DNA of 10,750 bases from Clostridiaceae bacterium (GTDB lineage: Bacteria; Bacillota; Clostridia; Saccharofermentanales; DTU023). The stretch is from the NCBI GenBank assembly GCA_012728535.1, contig JAAYEX010000202.1, positions 1 through 10,750 on the forward strand, read 5' to 3'. Numbering within the stretch: position 1 is the first letter of the stretch; every line of letters begins with the position of its first letter. Shown here piece after piece: positions 1 to 7,204 of this stretch. A program made the position numbers and the translations under genes. The notes under the pieces are model-generated. The model saw only the letters and a list, made by a program, of their open reading frames with translations. It made no database searches and had not been told where the DNA came from.

Positions 1-1017
1 CATCATGCTTAGTGCTGAATCTGTCAGACGGTTTACCTTGGACAGCTCTTCCGGCAAGGGTGCCAGATGAAGTTGCAGAGCTTCAACTGTTTTGTGAGTG
101 AAGGAATCGGCCAGTTCCTGCATGCCGGATGCCTGCTTTTCTGCAAGGCTGTCTGCCAAACTTGTCAGGGCTGCGCTGGATTCTTGGATCGGAGGTGCTA
201 TTTCTGTTTCCATGACCTCACGTACTGCGTTACGAACACCTTCGGCAAATTCTCCCTGTACCAGTCGATTGGCTATGTCACTGAATGATTTAACCTCCTC
301 GCGCATGGTTTCGCCATAGGAGATCAATTCACTGATCAAAAGAGTTACACCTGCACGGTCCTGATAAACAGGGACTATCTCTGCCAGGGAGCTGCTGACA
401 TTCTGCATTGTTTGCAACAGACTGAATCTGCTGTTGCGTGCGCCCACTGCCAATAGAATAGAAGTAACAAGGCCTGTCCCCATTGGGATCAAAGCTGCCA
501 TCATCAGTGTCGGTATAGGCACAGCCTGAGTTTCTACAGCAGCAGAAGATAAGTTCGATTCTGCTACCAAAACCACAACCGCTGCAATAATACCCAGTAC
601 AATTAAAAGAGCTGATACCAAGCCGTTAAAGCGAGCATTCTTATAAATCTGGAAAATATCCTTTTTCATCATCAGCGGTTCGGGATCCGGTAGCCACCTG
701 CCCCGATAAAGCTTTTCGCTTTGAACACTTAAACTGTCAATCAAATCTTTCAAGCCTTCGTCTTCAACTCCATCGCTCAAGACCTGAAGGTTGTCAAAAG
801 CATTGTCCTCTGCTAAGTCAGCCGCTTCCAAAGCCTCAGTAAAGCTTTTTTCTCTGGCAGCTGCAGAAAGACGCAGTTTGCGATTTTTCAACAGAGCTAC
901 AACAAACAGCACTAGCATTATCAGGGGCAGCAAGATCATGCTGAAATAGCTGAGAGCTAAATAAGCCGACACGGATAATGCGGAAAAATATGGAATACTC
1001 GTTAGAATTGCAGACAT
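1..1017 (-). CDS. Three-helix membrane protein with long helical tail (3' end outside window), possibly MotA/TolQ/ExbB/ZorA-like
   Basis: Translating the minus strand from the ATG at 1017 gives 339 codons without a stop, up to the window edge. The ATG has an AAGGAG site 8 bases upstream (1026-1031). The order is: hydrophobic segment at about residues 18-44, a charged loop of about 85 residues rich in Glu, Asp and Lys, a second hydrophobic segment at about 131-153, a short linker, a third at about 165-193 containing MGTGLVTSIL, then at least 145 residues of mostly helical, Glu/Gln/Ser/Ala-rich tail. This is the plan of ExbB/TolQ-type proton-channel subunits; ZorA-type proteins add a long tail of this kind. 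I do not see a decisive family signature, so the assignment rests on architecture only. The gene follows nagA by 43 bases and probably belongs to the same transcript. A partner gene such as a MotB/TolR/OmpA-like protein, if there is one, would lie off the left edge. That the gene is real is well supported; its function is not. Confidence 0.8.
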   Translation of the reverse strand, partial: MSAILTSIPYFSALSVSAYLALSYFSMILLPLIMLVLFVVALLKNRKLRLSAAAREKSFTEALEAADLAEDNAFDNLQVLSDGVEDEGLKDLIDSLSVQSEKLYRGRWLPDPEPLMMKKDIFQIYKNARFNGLVSALLIVLGIIAAVVVLVAESNLSSAAVETQAVPIPTLMMAALIPMGTGLVTSILLAVGARNSRFSLLQTMQNVSSSLAEIVPVYQDRAGVTLLISELISYGETMREEVKSFSDIANRLVQGEFAEGVRNAVREVMETEIAPPIQESSAALTSLADSLAEKQASGMQELADSFTHKTVEALQLHLAPLPEELSKVNRLTDSALSMM

Positions 1018-1025
1018 GAACCAGT

Positions 1026-1031
1026 CTCCTT
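1026..1031 (-). promoter_or_regulatory. Ribosome binding site of the left-edge membrane protein gene
   Basis: AAGGAG on the minus strand, 8 bases before the ATG at 1017. It fixes the start of this gene, whose 3' end lies outside the window, and supports its being translated. Confidence 0.75.
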
Positions 1032-1060
1032 CGTCTTCACCTCATAGATATTTGAAGTTA

Positions 1061-2227
1061 TTATAGCATGGCAGAAAAAACATGCCTGCCGGCCACCCAG
1101 GTATCGCAGAGTTTGAAATTTTGATTTAAGGCCAGCAGATCAGCCTTTTTGCCTGTATGTATTTCACCGGTGTTTAAGGAAAACAAGCTGGCCGGGTTGG
1201 ATGAAAATAACGGATGGACATCCCTGATCTCAGCATCCAGTATTTTGGCAGCATTATGCACAGCATGGATCGGATCCAAAGTACTGCCGGCAAGAACATC
1301 ACTGTCACTCAAATATGAAATCCCCTTGTCTACCCTTATGGCCATATCTCCCAGGGTATAGTCACCGTCGGGCAGGCCTCTGGCCATCGTCGCATCAGTA
1401 ATCCCGATAATGCGATCGAGGGAGACGAGCTGGGCAATAAGTCGCAAGTTAACCGGGTGTACGTGGACTCCGTCGAAAATGAGTTCGAGCTGAAGCCCGC
1501 TTTCCAGCAGCGCTCCCACAATACCGGGCTGACGCTGGTGCGGCCAGGGCATGGCATTTCCGAAATGAGTGGCCAGTTTAGCTCCCCGTGCGATGGCTTC
1601 CCTGCCCTGATCGTAATCCGCCTCGGTATGTCCTATACCCACCACAATTCCCTCTGCGTCTGCTTTTTCAATCAGATCAAGGGCCCCTTCAACTTCCGGA
1701 GCTACAGTTATATATCTGATCCGGCCATCCGCTGCCTGCTGATAACGATCCAAAGTCTCAGGCCGGGCAGTTTTCAGATTTGCTGTTGAAATAGCACCGC
1801 TTCGCCTCGGAGAAATCCAGGGTCCTTCAAGATGAATACCGGCCAGACGGGCTCCGGGCAGGTATTTTTCGGCAGCCCGGGCATAAAAGCGCAAAAGTTC
1901 AAACAGCTTTTCTTCTTCTTCACTGACTATTGAGACAAAAAAGGAGGTCACACCGCGGCCTGCCAGATATATGCTGATCTGATCAAGTCTTTCAAGATCT
2001 ATTTGATTGAAGTCAATACCTGCGCTTCCATGAAGGTGACTTTCAAAAATCCCCGGAAACAGGTATTTGCCTTCGAGGTCATAAGAGGGGCAATTACAGT
2101 AAAAACGTATTTTTTCACTTGAAGGATAGATACTGTTGATCAGACCGTCTTTAATAAAAAGGTCTTGTTTTTGCAAGTTACCTGTCTCAATCAATTTCGC
2201 ATTGCGTAGAATAGCAGTGGCAGACAT
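1061..2227 (-). CDS. nagA: N-acetylglucosamine-6-phosphate deacetylase
   Basis: Amidohydrolase-fold cytoplasmic enzyme of 388 residues, the usual length, that removes acetate from GlcNAc-6-phosphate to give glucosamine-6-phosphate. It has the early metal motif HLHG (His64, His66), the HLEGP motif with metal-binding Glu134, metal-ligand histidines at His200 (GIGHTEAD) and His221 (THFGNAMP), the substrate loop DGVHVHP (252-258), the catalytic Asp278 in ITDAT, and LAGSTLD (312-318). The whole catalytic set looks intact. Two variations from common forms are visible: THFGNAM where THLxNAM is usual, and GAIS where many members have GAH. The start follows the stop of the upstream PBP gene by two bases (TAG TT ATG), with GGGGAG 5 bases upstream, so translation is probably coupled. 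No nagB or sugar transporter is visible. The wall-gene context suggests amino-sugar recycling or precursor supply rather than a chitin-type catabolic operon. Confidence 0.95.
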   Translation of the reverse strand: MSATAILRNAKLIETGNLQKQDLFIKDGLINSIYPSSEKIRFYCNCPSYDLEGKYLFPGIFESHLHGSAGIDFNQIDLERLDQISIYLAGRGVTSFFVSIVSEEEEKLFELLRFYARAAEKYLPGARLAGIHLEGPWISPRRSGAISTANLKTARPETLDRYQQAADGRIRYITVAPEVEGALDLIEKADAEGIVVGIGHTEADYDQGREAIARGAKLATHFGNAMPWPHQRQPGIVGALLESGLQLELIFDGVHVHPVNLRLIAQLVSLDRIIGITDATMARGLPDGDYTLGDMAIRVDKGISYLSDSDVLAGSTLDPIHAVHNAAKILDAEIRDVHPLFSSNPASLFSLNTGEIHTGKKADLLALNQNFKLCDTWVAGRHVFSAML

Positions 2228-2229
2228 AA

Positions 2230-4320
2230 CTACTCCCCGTCGCTGTCAGAGCTGCCAAAGTATAGGAGATCATAAACCTGGCCGAAACGCAGTGCTGCTG
2301 ACGGCCGATCCGAGCTTTTGTGCACATTTTGTTCCTGAATAGCTATAACCATATTGGGCTGCTTCAGATCAAAGCCGATAAACCATGAGTCGAGTGCAAC
2401 AACTTCCAGCTCAGCATCCCAGGCGGCCTCTACAGTTCCGGACTTTCCTGCCAAAGCAGCAAAGTCACGATAGGCTGCAGACCGATGAGTCTGTTCTACC
2501 GTAGCGCGCATAGCTTGCTGTAAGAACACTCGGTTAGAGTCGGAGATAACATTTTCTTTCCAGATGGCAACTTCATCCGACATGAGCAGTCGTGGCGCGG
2601 GGATGTCGCCATTTGCAGCTATGGCGGCATAAATACAAGCCATCTGAGTCGAGGTCACCATGATTTCTCCCTGGCCATAAGATGATGTCGCCAGCATTAC
2701 TGTGTCGCCGATTGATCCGCTGTTAGCAAACTGTGCTGCAGGAAAGGGATAAGACGAAGGCACTTCATCAGTAAAACCAAGATTCGCCAGTTGCTCCTGG
2801 AACACATCTCGGCCCATTTCCAGAGCAACCTGTGCGAAATAGATATTGTCGGATATGACTATGGCCCGCGATAAATCCTGTGGTGAGTCATCTACAGTGA
2901 AGCGTGCTATCTCGTAAGGTCCCCAGGAAGCGTCGGGCTGCCAGGTTTTCCCGATAATCGTCTTGGTCGTACCCGGGCTGAGTATGCCTGCATTAAAACC
3001 CGCCATAGCAGTAGGTATTTTCATGGTTGATCCTGGGGCATAGCTGGGTTGGAATTTATTCCATAAGGGCAGTCGGCTGTCGTCCAAGAGTGCCTGATAT
3101 GAAGCTGAGGCGATACCCTGCACAAACTCATTGGGATCAAAAGATGGGAAGCTCATCAGAGCAAGGATATCTCCGTTAGAAGGATCGATACAGACCACTT
3201 GTCCTTCATCTTCTTTGAACAGAGAGTAGAGCTTGTTCTGCAGTTCAATGTCAAGAGTCAGATGAATGTCCTTGCCTGCTTCCGCAGCCACTTCATAAAG
3301 AATCTGCTTTTCACTGCCGGACAGGTAGACACGTACACCGATCTTGGCTCTTAAATCTTCTTCATAAAGGCTCTCCAAACCCCGCTTGCCGATCATATCC
3401 CGCTCGCGATAGATGCCGCTTTCGTCATTTGCCAAATCTTCTTTAGTGACTTCTCCCACATGGCCAACCAGGTGGGCAGCAGAATTTGCATGTGGATATA
3501 ACCTGGTGTCGAACAGTCTCATCTCCAGATTTAAATCCGATAATTTCTTTAACTGACCGGCGCTGAATTCCATCTGAGTTTTGATCGGAACATACATATT
3601 GTCGCCAATCCAGGATTGCGACATAATCGCGTCGACTTGTTCCACAGTCAATTCTAGTAATTCCGCAACCTCAGCATTGTCTGCCGTGTCGTACAAGCCG
3701 GAAATAGCACCAACAATTTGCCCTTTGCCGTCTACAGCCAAAGGAATATTGTTACGGTCATAAATGCCGCCCCGCGGGGCCGTCAATCTCTGGACGATTA
3801 AATCATTATCATCAGTCAAACCGGGAAATATTAAAGCCGGTGAGTATTCCAGATACCAATGTTCAGCATGGTCATCGTAGAGATAAGTCAGAGTCAAAGG
3901 CCGGGACATTTCTCCATAACTTGTTTGCATCACTACGCTCATCTCATAGACTGTAATGCGATCATCCGAAGCCCGGTCCAGTTTTCGGACATTTTCAAAC
4001 TGCATCGACTGCAGACCTATGCGGTCATCGATCAGCTCCTGTCTGGCAATAATATCATCCAGTTTATACCGGGAACGGGATGCTGATGCGAAATGCGGAT
4101 ACAGCTCCCTGAATTGTCTCTCCTGAATTAAGGCAAGGACATCGATCGAATCACCCTCTGATCCGCCGGGAAGAGTGTCGTTCTCGGTCTTCGTCGCATC
4201 AGAATCTCCGGCTAAAAAGTCAGTCGGGTCACAGGAGAAAAGAGAAAAAAGCAAGATAATGCTTAGCACAAGAAGTATGATCTTTAAAAATCGATTGTTC
4301 ATCAACTTAGATTCTTTCAT
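2230..4320 (-). CDS. MecA/PBP2a-like class B penicillin-binding protein (lipoprotein)
   Basis: Monofunctional DD-transpeptidase of 696 residues that crosslinks peptidoglycan stem peptides outside the membrane. A hydrophobic N-terminal segment ends in a lipobox-like LFSC with Cys30, so it is probably lipid-anchored, followed by an acidic Ser/Gly/Asp linker. Residues about 57-170 look like the NTF2-like MecA N-terminal domain. The PBP dimerisation part begins at about 181 with PRGGIYDRN. The transpeptidase domain has all three active-site motifs: STMK (Ser431, Lys434), SDN (490-492) and KSGT (626-629). Their spacing is almost that of Staphylococcus MecA as I recall it (Ser403, SDN462, KSGT597), and the segments around GKTWQPDASWG, VALEMG and SYPFPAAQ closely parallel MecA. 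The ATG at 4320 has GAGGAG 7 bases upstream and is preferred to an internal ATG six codons later. It lies 59 bases after ddl and 2 bases before nagA. Other PBPs of this subclass, such as B. subtilis PBP3, are also reasonable relatives. Beta-lactam affinity cannot be read from sequence. Confidence 0.93.
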   Translation of the reverse strand: MKESKLMNNRFLKIILLVLSIILLFSLFSCDPTDFLAGDSDATKTENDTLPGGSEGDSIDVLALIQERQFRELYPHFASASRSRYKLDDIIARQELIDDRIGLQSMQFENVRKLDRASDDRITVYEMSVVMQTSYGEMSRPLTLTYLYDDHAEHWYLEYSPALIFPGLTDDNDLIVQRLTAPRGGIYDRNNIPLAVDGKGQIVGAISGLYDTADNAEVAELLELTVEQVDAIMSQSWIGDNMYVPIKTQMEFSAGQLKKLSDLNLEMRLFDTRLYPHANSAAHLVGHVGEVTKEDLANDESGIYRERDMIGKRGLESLYEEDLRAKIGVRVYLSGSEKQILYEVAAEAGKDIHLTLDIELQNKLYSLFKEDEGQVVCIDPSNGDILALMSFPSFDPNEFVQGIASASYQALLDDSRLPLWNKFQPSYAPGSTMKIPTAMAGFNAGILSPGTTKTIIGKTWQPDASWGPYEIARFTVDDSPQDLSRAIVISDNIYFAQVALEMGRDVFQEQLANLGFTDEVPSSYPFPAAQFANSGSIGDTVMLATSSYGQGEIMVTSTQMACIYAAIAANGDIPAPRLLMSDEVAIWKENVISDSNRVFLQQAMRATVEQTHRSAAYRDFAALAGKSGTVEAAWDAELEVVALDSWFIGFDLKQPNMVIAIQEQNVHKSSDRPSAALRFGQVYDLLYFGSSDSDGE

Positions 4321-4327
4321 ACCAAGG

Positions 4328-4333
4328 CTCCTC
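4328..4333 (-). promoter_or_regulatory. Ribosome binding site of the MecA-like PBP gene
   Basis: GAGGAG on the minus strand, 7 bases before the ATG at 4320. It decides between this ATG and the in-frame ATG at codon 7, which lacks a comparable site. The remaining bases of this 59-base gap show no clear promoter or terminator. Confidence 0.65.
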
Positions 4334-4379
4334 GTTTTTTGACGTGTGGAGTTTCCCTCCTGCTGCCTTGCCTCAGCTA

Positions 4380-5465
4380 TTATAATTTTCCGTGAAGGTA
4401 ACGCTCAAATGCAAGTTGGACCAACCGGTCTAAAAGCTCCTCAGCTTTGATACCACTTGCTGCTAAAAGTCTTGGGTACATGCTGATGTCGACAAAGCCG
4501 GGTATTGTATTAACTTCATTCACAAAAACCTGGCCCGAATCGGACAGGAAAAAATCTATTCTCGCCATTCCATAGCAGTTTAAGGCAGTGAATATCTTTC
4601 CTGCGTATCGGTTAATTTCTTCCAGTTCGGATTCTGTAAGCTCCGCCGGTATCATTAGCTTAGATTCAGAGTTCTCATATTTGGCGGAATAATCATAAAA
4701 GACACGATCAGGAACTATCTCACCGACAACAGACAGGATCAAATCATCAGCACTTCCCAAAGCGGAAACTTCCAGTTCCCTGCCCTTAACTGCATTTTCC
4801 AATACGATAGTGTGATCATATTTGAGTGCCAGCTTAATGGCTGCAGCCAGCTCCTCTCTGTTTTCAACTTTACTGATTCCGATCGAGGAACCTGCATTCG
4901 CAGGTTTAACAAAGAGTGGGAAATCAAGCTCCGAGCAGATTCTATCCAGTTCAGAATCTTCGTCATTATGATATGACGACATATCGATGCTACACCACTT
5001 GGTGTGAGGTATTTCGTGGAAATCCATGATTTTATTGGCAAAAGATTTGTCCATGGCTAAAGCACTGGATAACATGCCGCAGCCGACAAAAGGGATACCG
5101 GACATTTCCAGCATTCCCTGCAGGCGTCCGTCTTCACCGTTAGATCCGTGCAAAACCGGAAAAACACAATCAATACTGATTGCCTCTTTGTTGCCGGCAG
5201 GAAAATACAAAGCCCCCTCAGATGCATCGGCTGTCAGGAAGGCCCGCTCCAATCCGGGCTCGTTTTCCCAGCTGCCATCCCTCATAGCTTCGGTATCGCC
5301 CGGATAATATTTCCATTCTCCCTGCTTGTTAATGCCGACAAGAATGAGATTATAAACAGGGTTCCTGCTCAAAGTATCGGCAATAAAAGCTGCGGATTTA
5401 CGGGAAACTTCGTGCTCGGGTGATTGGCCGCCGAAGAGGACTAGAATATTCAATGTTTCTTTCAT
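4380..5465 (-). CDS. ddl: D-alanine--D-alanine ligase
   Basis: ATP-grasp ligase of 361 residues, normal length, that joins two D-alanines in the cytoplasm to make the terminal dipeptide of the peptidoglycan precursor. The N-terminal motif GGQSPEHEVS (12-21) is followed by HGSNGEDG (106-113), the ATP-grasp strand and glycine loop FVKPANAGSSIG (185-196), the omega-loop FYDYSAKY (256-263), the metal-binding RIDFF (302-306) and NEVNTIPGF (316-324). The YDYxxKY loop is the form found in ordinary D-Ala-D-Ala ligases, so I see no reason to call it a VanA-type D-lactate ligase. The ATG lies 6 bases after the stop of the upstream gene. Those 6 bases, AGAGGA, are the only binding-site-like sequence and directly abut the ATG, which is unusually tight; a TTG four codons later (5453) would have better spacing. 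The neighbouring PBP gene acts on the product of this pathway. Confidence 0.95.
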   Translation of the reverse strand: MKETLNILVLFGGQSPEHEVSRKSAAFIADTLSRNPVYNLILVGINKQGEWKYYPGDTEAMRDGSWENEPGLERAFLTADASEGALYFPAGNKEAISIDCVFPVLHGSNGEDGRLQGMLEMSGIPFVGCGMLSSALAMDKSFANKIMDFHEIPHTKWCSIDMSSYHNDEDSELDRICSELDFPLFVKPANAGSSIGISKVENREELAAAIKLALKYDHTIVLENAVKGRELEVSALGSADDLILSVVGEIVPDRVFYDYSAKYENSESKLMIPAELTESELEEINRYAGKIFTALNCYGMARIDFFLSDSGQVFVNEVNTIPGFVDISMYPRLLAASGIKAEELLDRLVQLAFERYLHGKL

Positions 5466-5471
5466 TCCTCT

Positions 5472-6014
5472 TTAATCCAATGCTTTCTGGTTTTCTTTAA
5501 TATTGACAAGCATATTTGTCAAATGTTCTTCAAGGTTCTCGAGTATATCCCGTGTATATCTTAGAGCGTTATTGCGGATATTTTCGCTGTGCTGGCTGGC
5601 CTCCTCTATCATCATTGAGGCAGCCTGCTGCGCTTGCTGGGTAACTTCATGTTCATCTATCATAGCTGCCATCTGTACTTCAGCATCGCGAATAACAGCT
5701 TCAGCTTCACGTCTGGCTTCATTGATCAGTTGGTGGTTCTGTTGCAGGACCCAGCGTGCGCGTTCAAGTTCTTCCGGCAAGCTTTCACGGATCATCCGCA
5801 CCATATAAAGGACCTCTTCACGGTCCATCATGCATTTGGTGCCAAAAGGAACGCTGCGAGCTTCCTCAACAGTGTTCTCCAATCGTTCCAGCAAAACTTC
5901 AACGCTACGATCCTGTCTTGTTTCCCCCCTGGGGTCAGCCGGTATTCTTTGAGGACGGCGTCTCAATTCGCCTTGTCTATTTCCACCATTCCTGGCGTTT
6001 CTTTGATCTTCCAT
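5472..6014 (-). CDS. SepIVA/DivIVA-like coiled-coil protein
   Basis: A 180-residue soluble protein with no catalytic motif. Residues 1-37 are Arg-, Gln- and Asn-rich and probably disordered. A conserved-looking block follows at about 40-92 (EEARSVPFG, then DREEVL and ESLPEELERARWVL), and about 80-175 is long heptad-rich helix with many Ala, Glu and Gln, so a coiled coil is likely. Clostridial genomes often carry a protein of this kind immediately after coaD, usually named ATPase or ATP-synthase-B-like. By recall, both the core block and the C-terminal part parallel mycobacterial SepIVA, a DivIVA-like septation factor, though this protein is shorter. No membrane segment is visible. The ATG at 6014 has GGAGG 9 bases upstream. 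It is the first gene after the largest gap in the run and lies directly before ddl, which fits a role in wall growth or division; that role is inferred. Confidence 0.85.
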   Translation of the reverse strand: MEDQRNARNGGNRQGELRRRPQRIPADPRGETRQDRSVEVLLERLENTVEEARSVPFGTKCMMDREEVLYMVRMIRESLPEELERARWVLQQNHQLINEARREAEAVIRDAEVQMAAMIDEHEVTQQAQQAASMMIEEASQHSENIRNNALRYTRDILENLEEHLTNMLVNIKENQKALD

Positions 6015-6067
6015 ATTTAAAAGCCTCCGCAGTATCTAATGTCACCTTGTGGCGATTATTTTATTTG

Positions 6068-6073
6068 ATTATA
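6068..6073 (-). promoter_or_regulatory. Possible internal promoter, -10 element
   Basis: An exact TATAAT lies on the minus strand in the 79-base AT-rich gap after coaD, about 54 bases before the next start codon. The -35 region is weak: the best hexamer at 18-base spacing is TTAGTA, and no extended -10 TG is correctly placed. It could start a transcript for the envelope genes, but AT-rich DNA produces such matches by chance. Confidence 0.35.
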
Positions 6074-6093
6074 TCTCATTATTGTTTGTCTTA

Positions 6094-6645
6094 CTAAGCA
6101 AGTGAACCCCGGTCTATGGCGTATCTGCGTTCAACTTCGCTGCAGATAGCGGAAGGTACATAGGGATCAAGTTTGACGCCATAAGCTGCTAATTCTCTGA
6201 CGGCGGAAGAACTTATACTGTCATAAGCTGCCGATGTTGTAAAAAATACAGTCTCGAGGTCCGGATACAGTTCCTTGTTCAGGCGTGCCATCTGTTTTTC
6301 CGATTCCAAATCAATAGATGTGCGCAGACCTCGCAAGCATATAGTTATTTGCTCATGTCGGCAAAAATCGACGAACAATCCCTGCCATCCACAAACCTTT
6401 ATTCCCTGCAGGTCCTGCACTGAGAGTTCGACCATCCTTATGCGGTCATCAAGGGGGACATGCACTCTTTTAGACTGGTTATCAATTACGACAACTATGA
6501 GTTCATCACACAGTTTAAGACCGCGCTCAATAAGATCCAAATGACCTTTTGTCATCGGATCAAAAGTACCGGCGTAGGCTATGCGGCGGAAGCCTTTGTC
6601 AATGCCTGTAACACCGTCTAACAAGCTTTCATTCGACTTTTTCAT
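6094..6645 (-). CDS. coaD: Pantetheine-phosphate adenylyltransferase
   Basis: Nucleotidyltransferase that adds AMP from ATP to 4'-phosphopantetheine, giving dephospho-CoA in coenzyme A synthesis. The family signature is clear: GTFDPMTKGHLD (26-37) contains the TxGH adenylylation motif, RGLR and a following Glu-rich stretch form the substrate region, and SISSSAVRE near residue 145 matches the conserved C-terminal motif. From the ATG at 6645 the protein is 183 residues, longer than the usual roughly 160, with about 18 extra residues before the first strand. The start is uncertain: this ATG has no good ribosome binding site and overlaps rsmD by 17 bases; a GTG at 6672 would overlap more, and a TTG at 6624 would give a more typical length but also lacks a clear site. 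The ATGA at 6632-6629 is out of frame with coaD. Coupling with rsmD is likely, and rsmD-coaD adjacency is common in bacteria. Confidence 0.93.
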   Translation of the reverse strand: MKKSNESLLDGVTGIDKGFRRIAYAGTFDPMTKGHLDLIERGLKLCDELIVVVIDNQSKRVHVPLDDRIRMVELSVQDLQGIKVCGWQGLFVDFCRHEQITICLRGLRTSIDLESEKQMARLNKELYPDLETVFFTTSAAYDSISSSAVRELAAYGVKLDPYVPSAICSEVERRYAIDRGSLA

Positions 6646-7195
6646 GATAGTAAAAGGATAGCACGGAGGCACCGTATGTACAACTACGGGCCAAGGGCAG
6701 GCTCTCGCCGAAACTACCCGGAACAGCCTGTTTCTGCTCGCTTTCCAGAACGATTACTCCAGCCGGTGCAAGCAAGTCAGGCAGATAGTTTTTAATCTTA
6801 TCCAGCAAGGATACCAGAGCCTGCCAGGGGGGATCCAGATAGATAAAGTCGAAACTATGCTTCTCTTTGACTAACTTTCTAACCAGTCTCACGGCATCAT
6901 AGGTAAAGACTCTGACCTGACCTGAGGTTCGGGTTTTTTCAATATTTGAAAACAGAGCTTTTAGAGCGTCTCGGTCGGTTTCACAGAGGACTGCGCTGAT
7001 GGCCCCCCGGCTAAGAGCCTCTATAGCTATCTGGCCGCTGCCTGCGAACAAGTCCAGAACTTTCGCACCATCCAGGTCCGGACCGATAATAGAAAAAAGG
7101 GCCTCTTTTGCGCGATCAGAGGTCGGGCGGGTATCCGTGCCTGCAGGTGTTTGCAAATTTATACCTCTGAGCGAGCCGGAAATAATCCTTGGCAT
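6629..7195 (-). CDS. rsmD: 16S rRNA guanine-N2 methyltransferase (m2G966)
   Basis: SAM-dependent methyltransferase of 188 residues that methylates G966 of 16S rRNA on the small subunit. It shows the family's N-terminal pattern (RIISGSLRG, then DTRPTSDRAKEALF at 21-34), the SAM-binding LDLFAGSGQIAIEALSRGA (47-65), an acidic residue ending the next strand (CETD), and the catalytic motif DPPW at 121-124, where DPPY or DPPF is more usual in RsmD. The C-terminal YGASVLSFYY also fits the family. The start is an ATG with AAGGAG 5 bases upstream; that site overlaps the stop codon of recG (TAAGGAG), so ribosomes finishing recG probably reinitiate here. Order recG-rsmD-coaD is common in Bacillota. Confidence 0.94.
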   Translation of the reverse strand: MPRIISGSLRGINLQTPAGTDTRPTSDRAKEALFSIIGPDLDGAKVLDLFAGSGQIAIEALSRGAISAVLCETDRDALKALFSNIEKTRTSGQVRVFTYDAVRLVRKLVKEKHSFDFIYLDPPWQALVSLLDKIKNYLPDLLAPAGVIVLESEQKQAVPGSFGESLPLARSCTYGASVLSFYYHEKVE

Positions 7196-7204
7196 AAGGT
7201 CTCC

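Noticed and set aside
67..319. Two short plus-strand open frames of 73 codons
   Set aside because: They lie antisense to the 339-codon minus-strand membrane protein gene, have no binding site and resemble no protein family.
4348..4360. Short inverted repeat between ddl and the PBP gene, considered as a terminator
   Set aside because: The stem is only 4 base pairs and no T run follows on the transcribed strand.
4380..5465. VanA-type D-Ala-D-Lac ligase as an alternative for ddl
   Set aside because: The omega loop has the YDYxxKY form of ordinary Ddl, and no vanH or vanX neighbour is present.
6041..6053. Small hairpin in the leader before the coiled-coil gene, considered as a riboswitch or attenuator
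   Set aside because: Only a 3-base-pair core stem with a mismatch; no recognised riboswitch fold in the 79-base gap.
5503..6097. Several plus-strand open frames of 101 to 128 codons opposite the coiled-coil gene
   Set aside because: They mirror the heptad-rich codon pattern of the minus-strand gene, lack binding sites and show Cys/Ser-rich low-complexity translations typical of antisense shadows.
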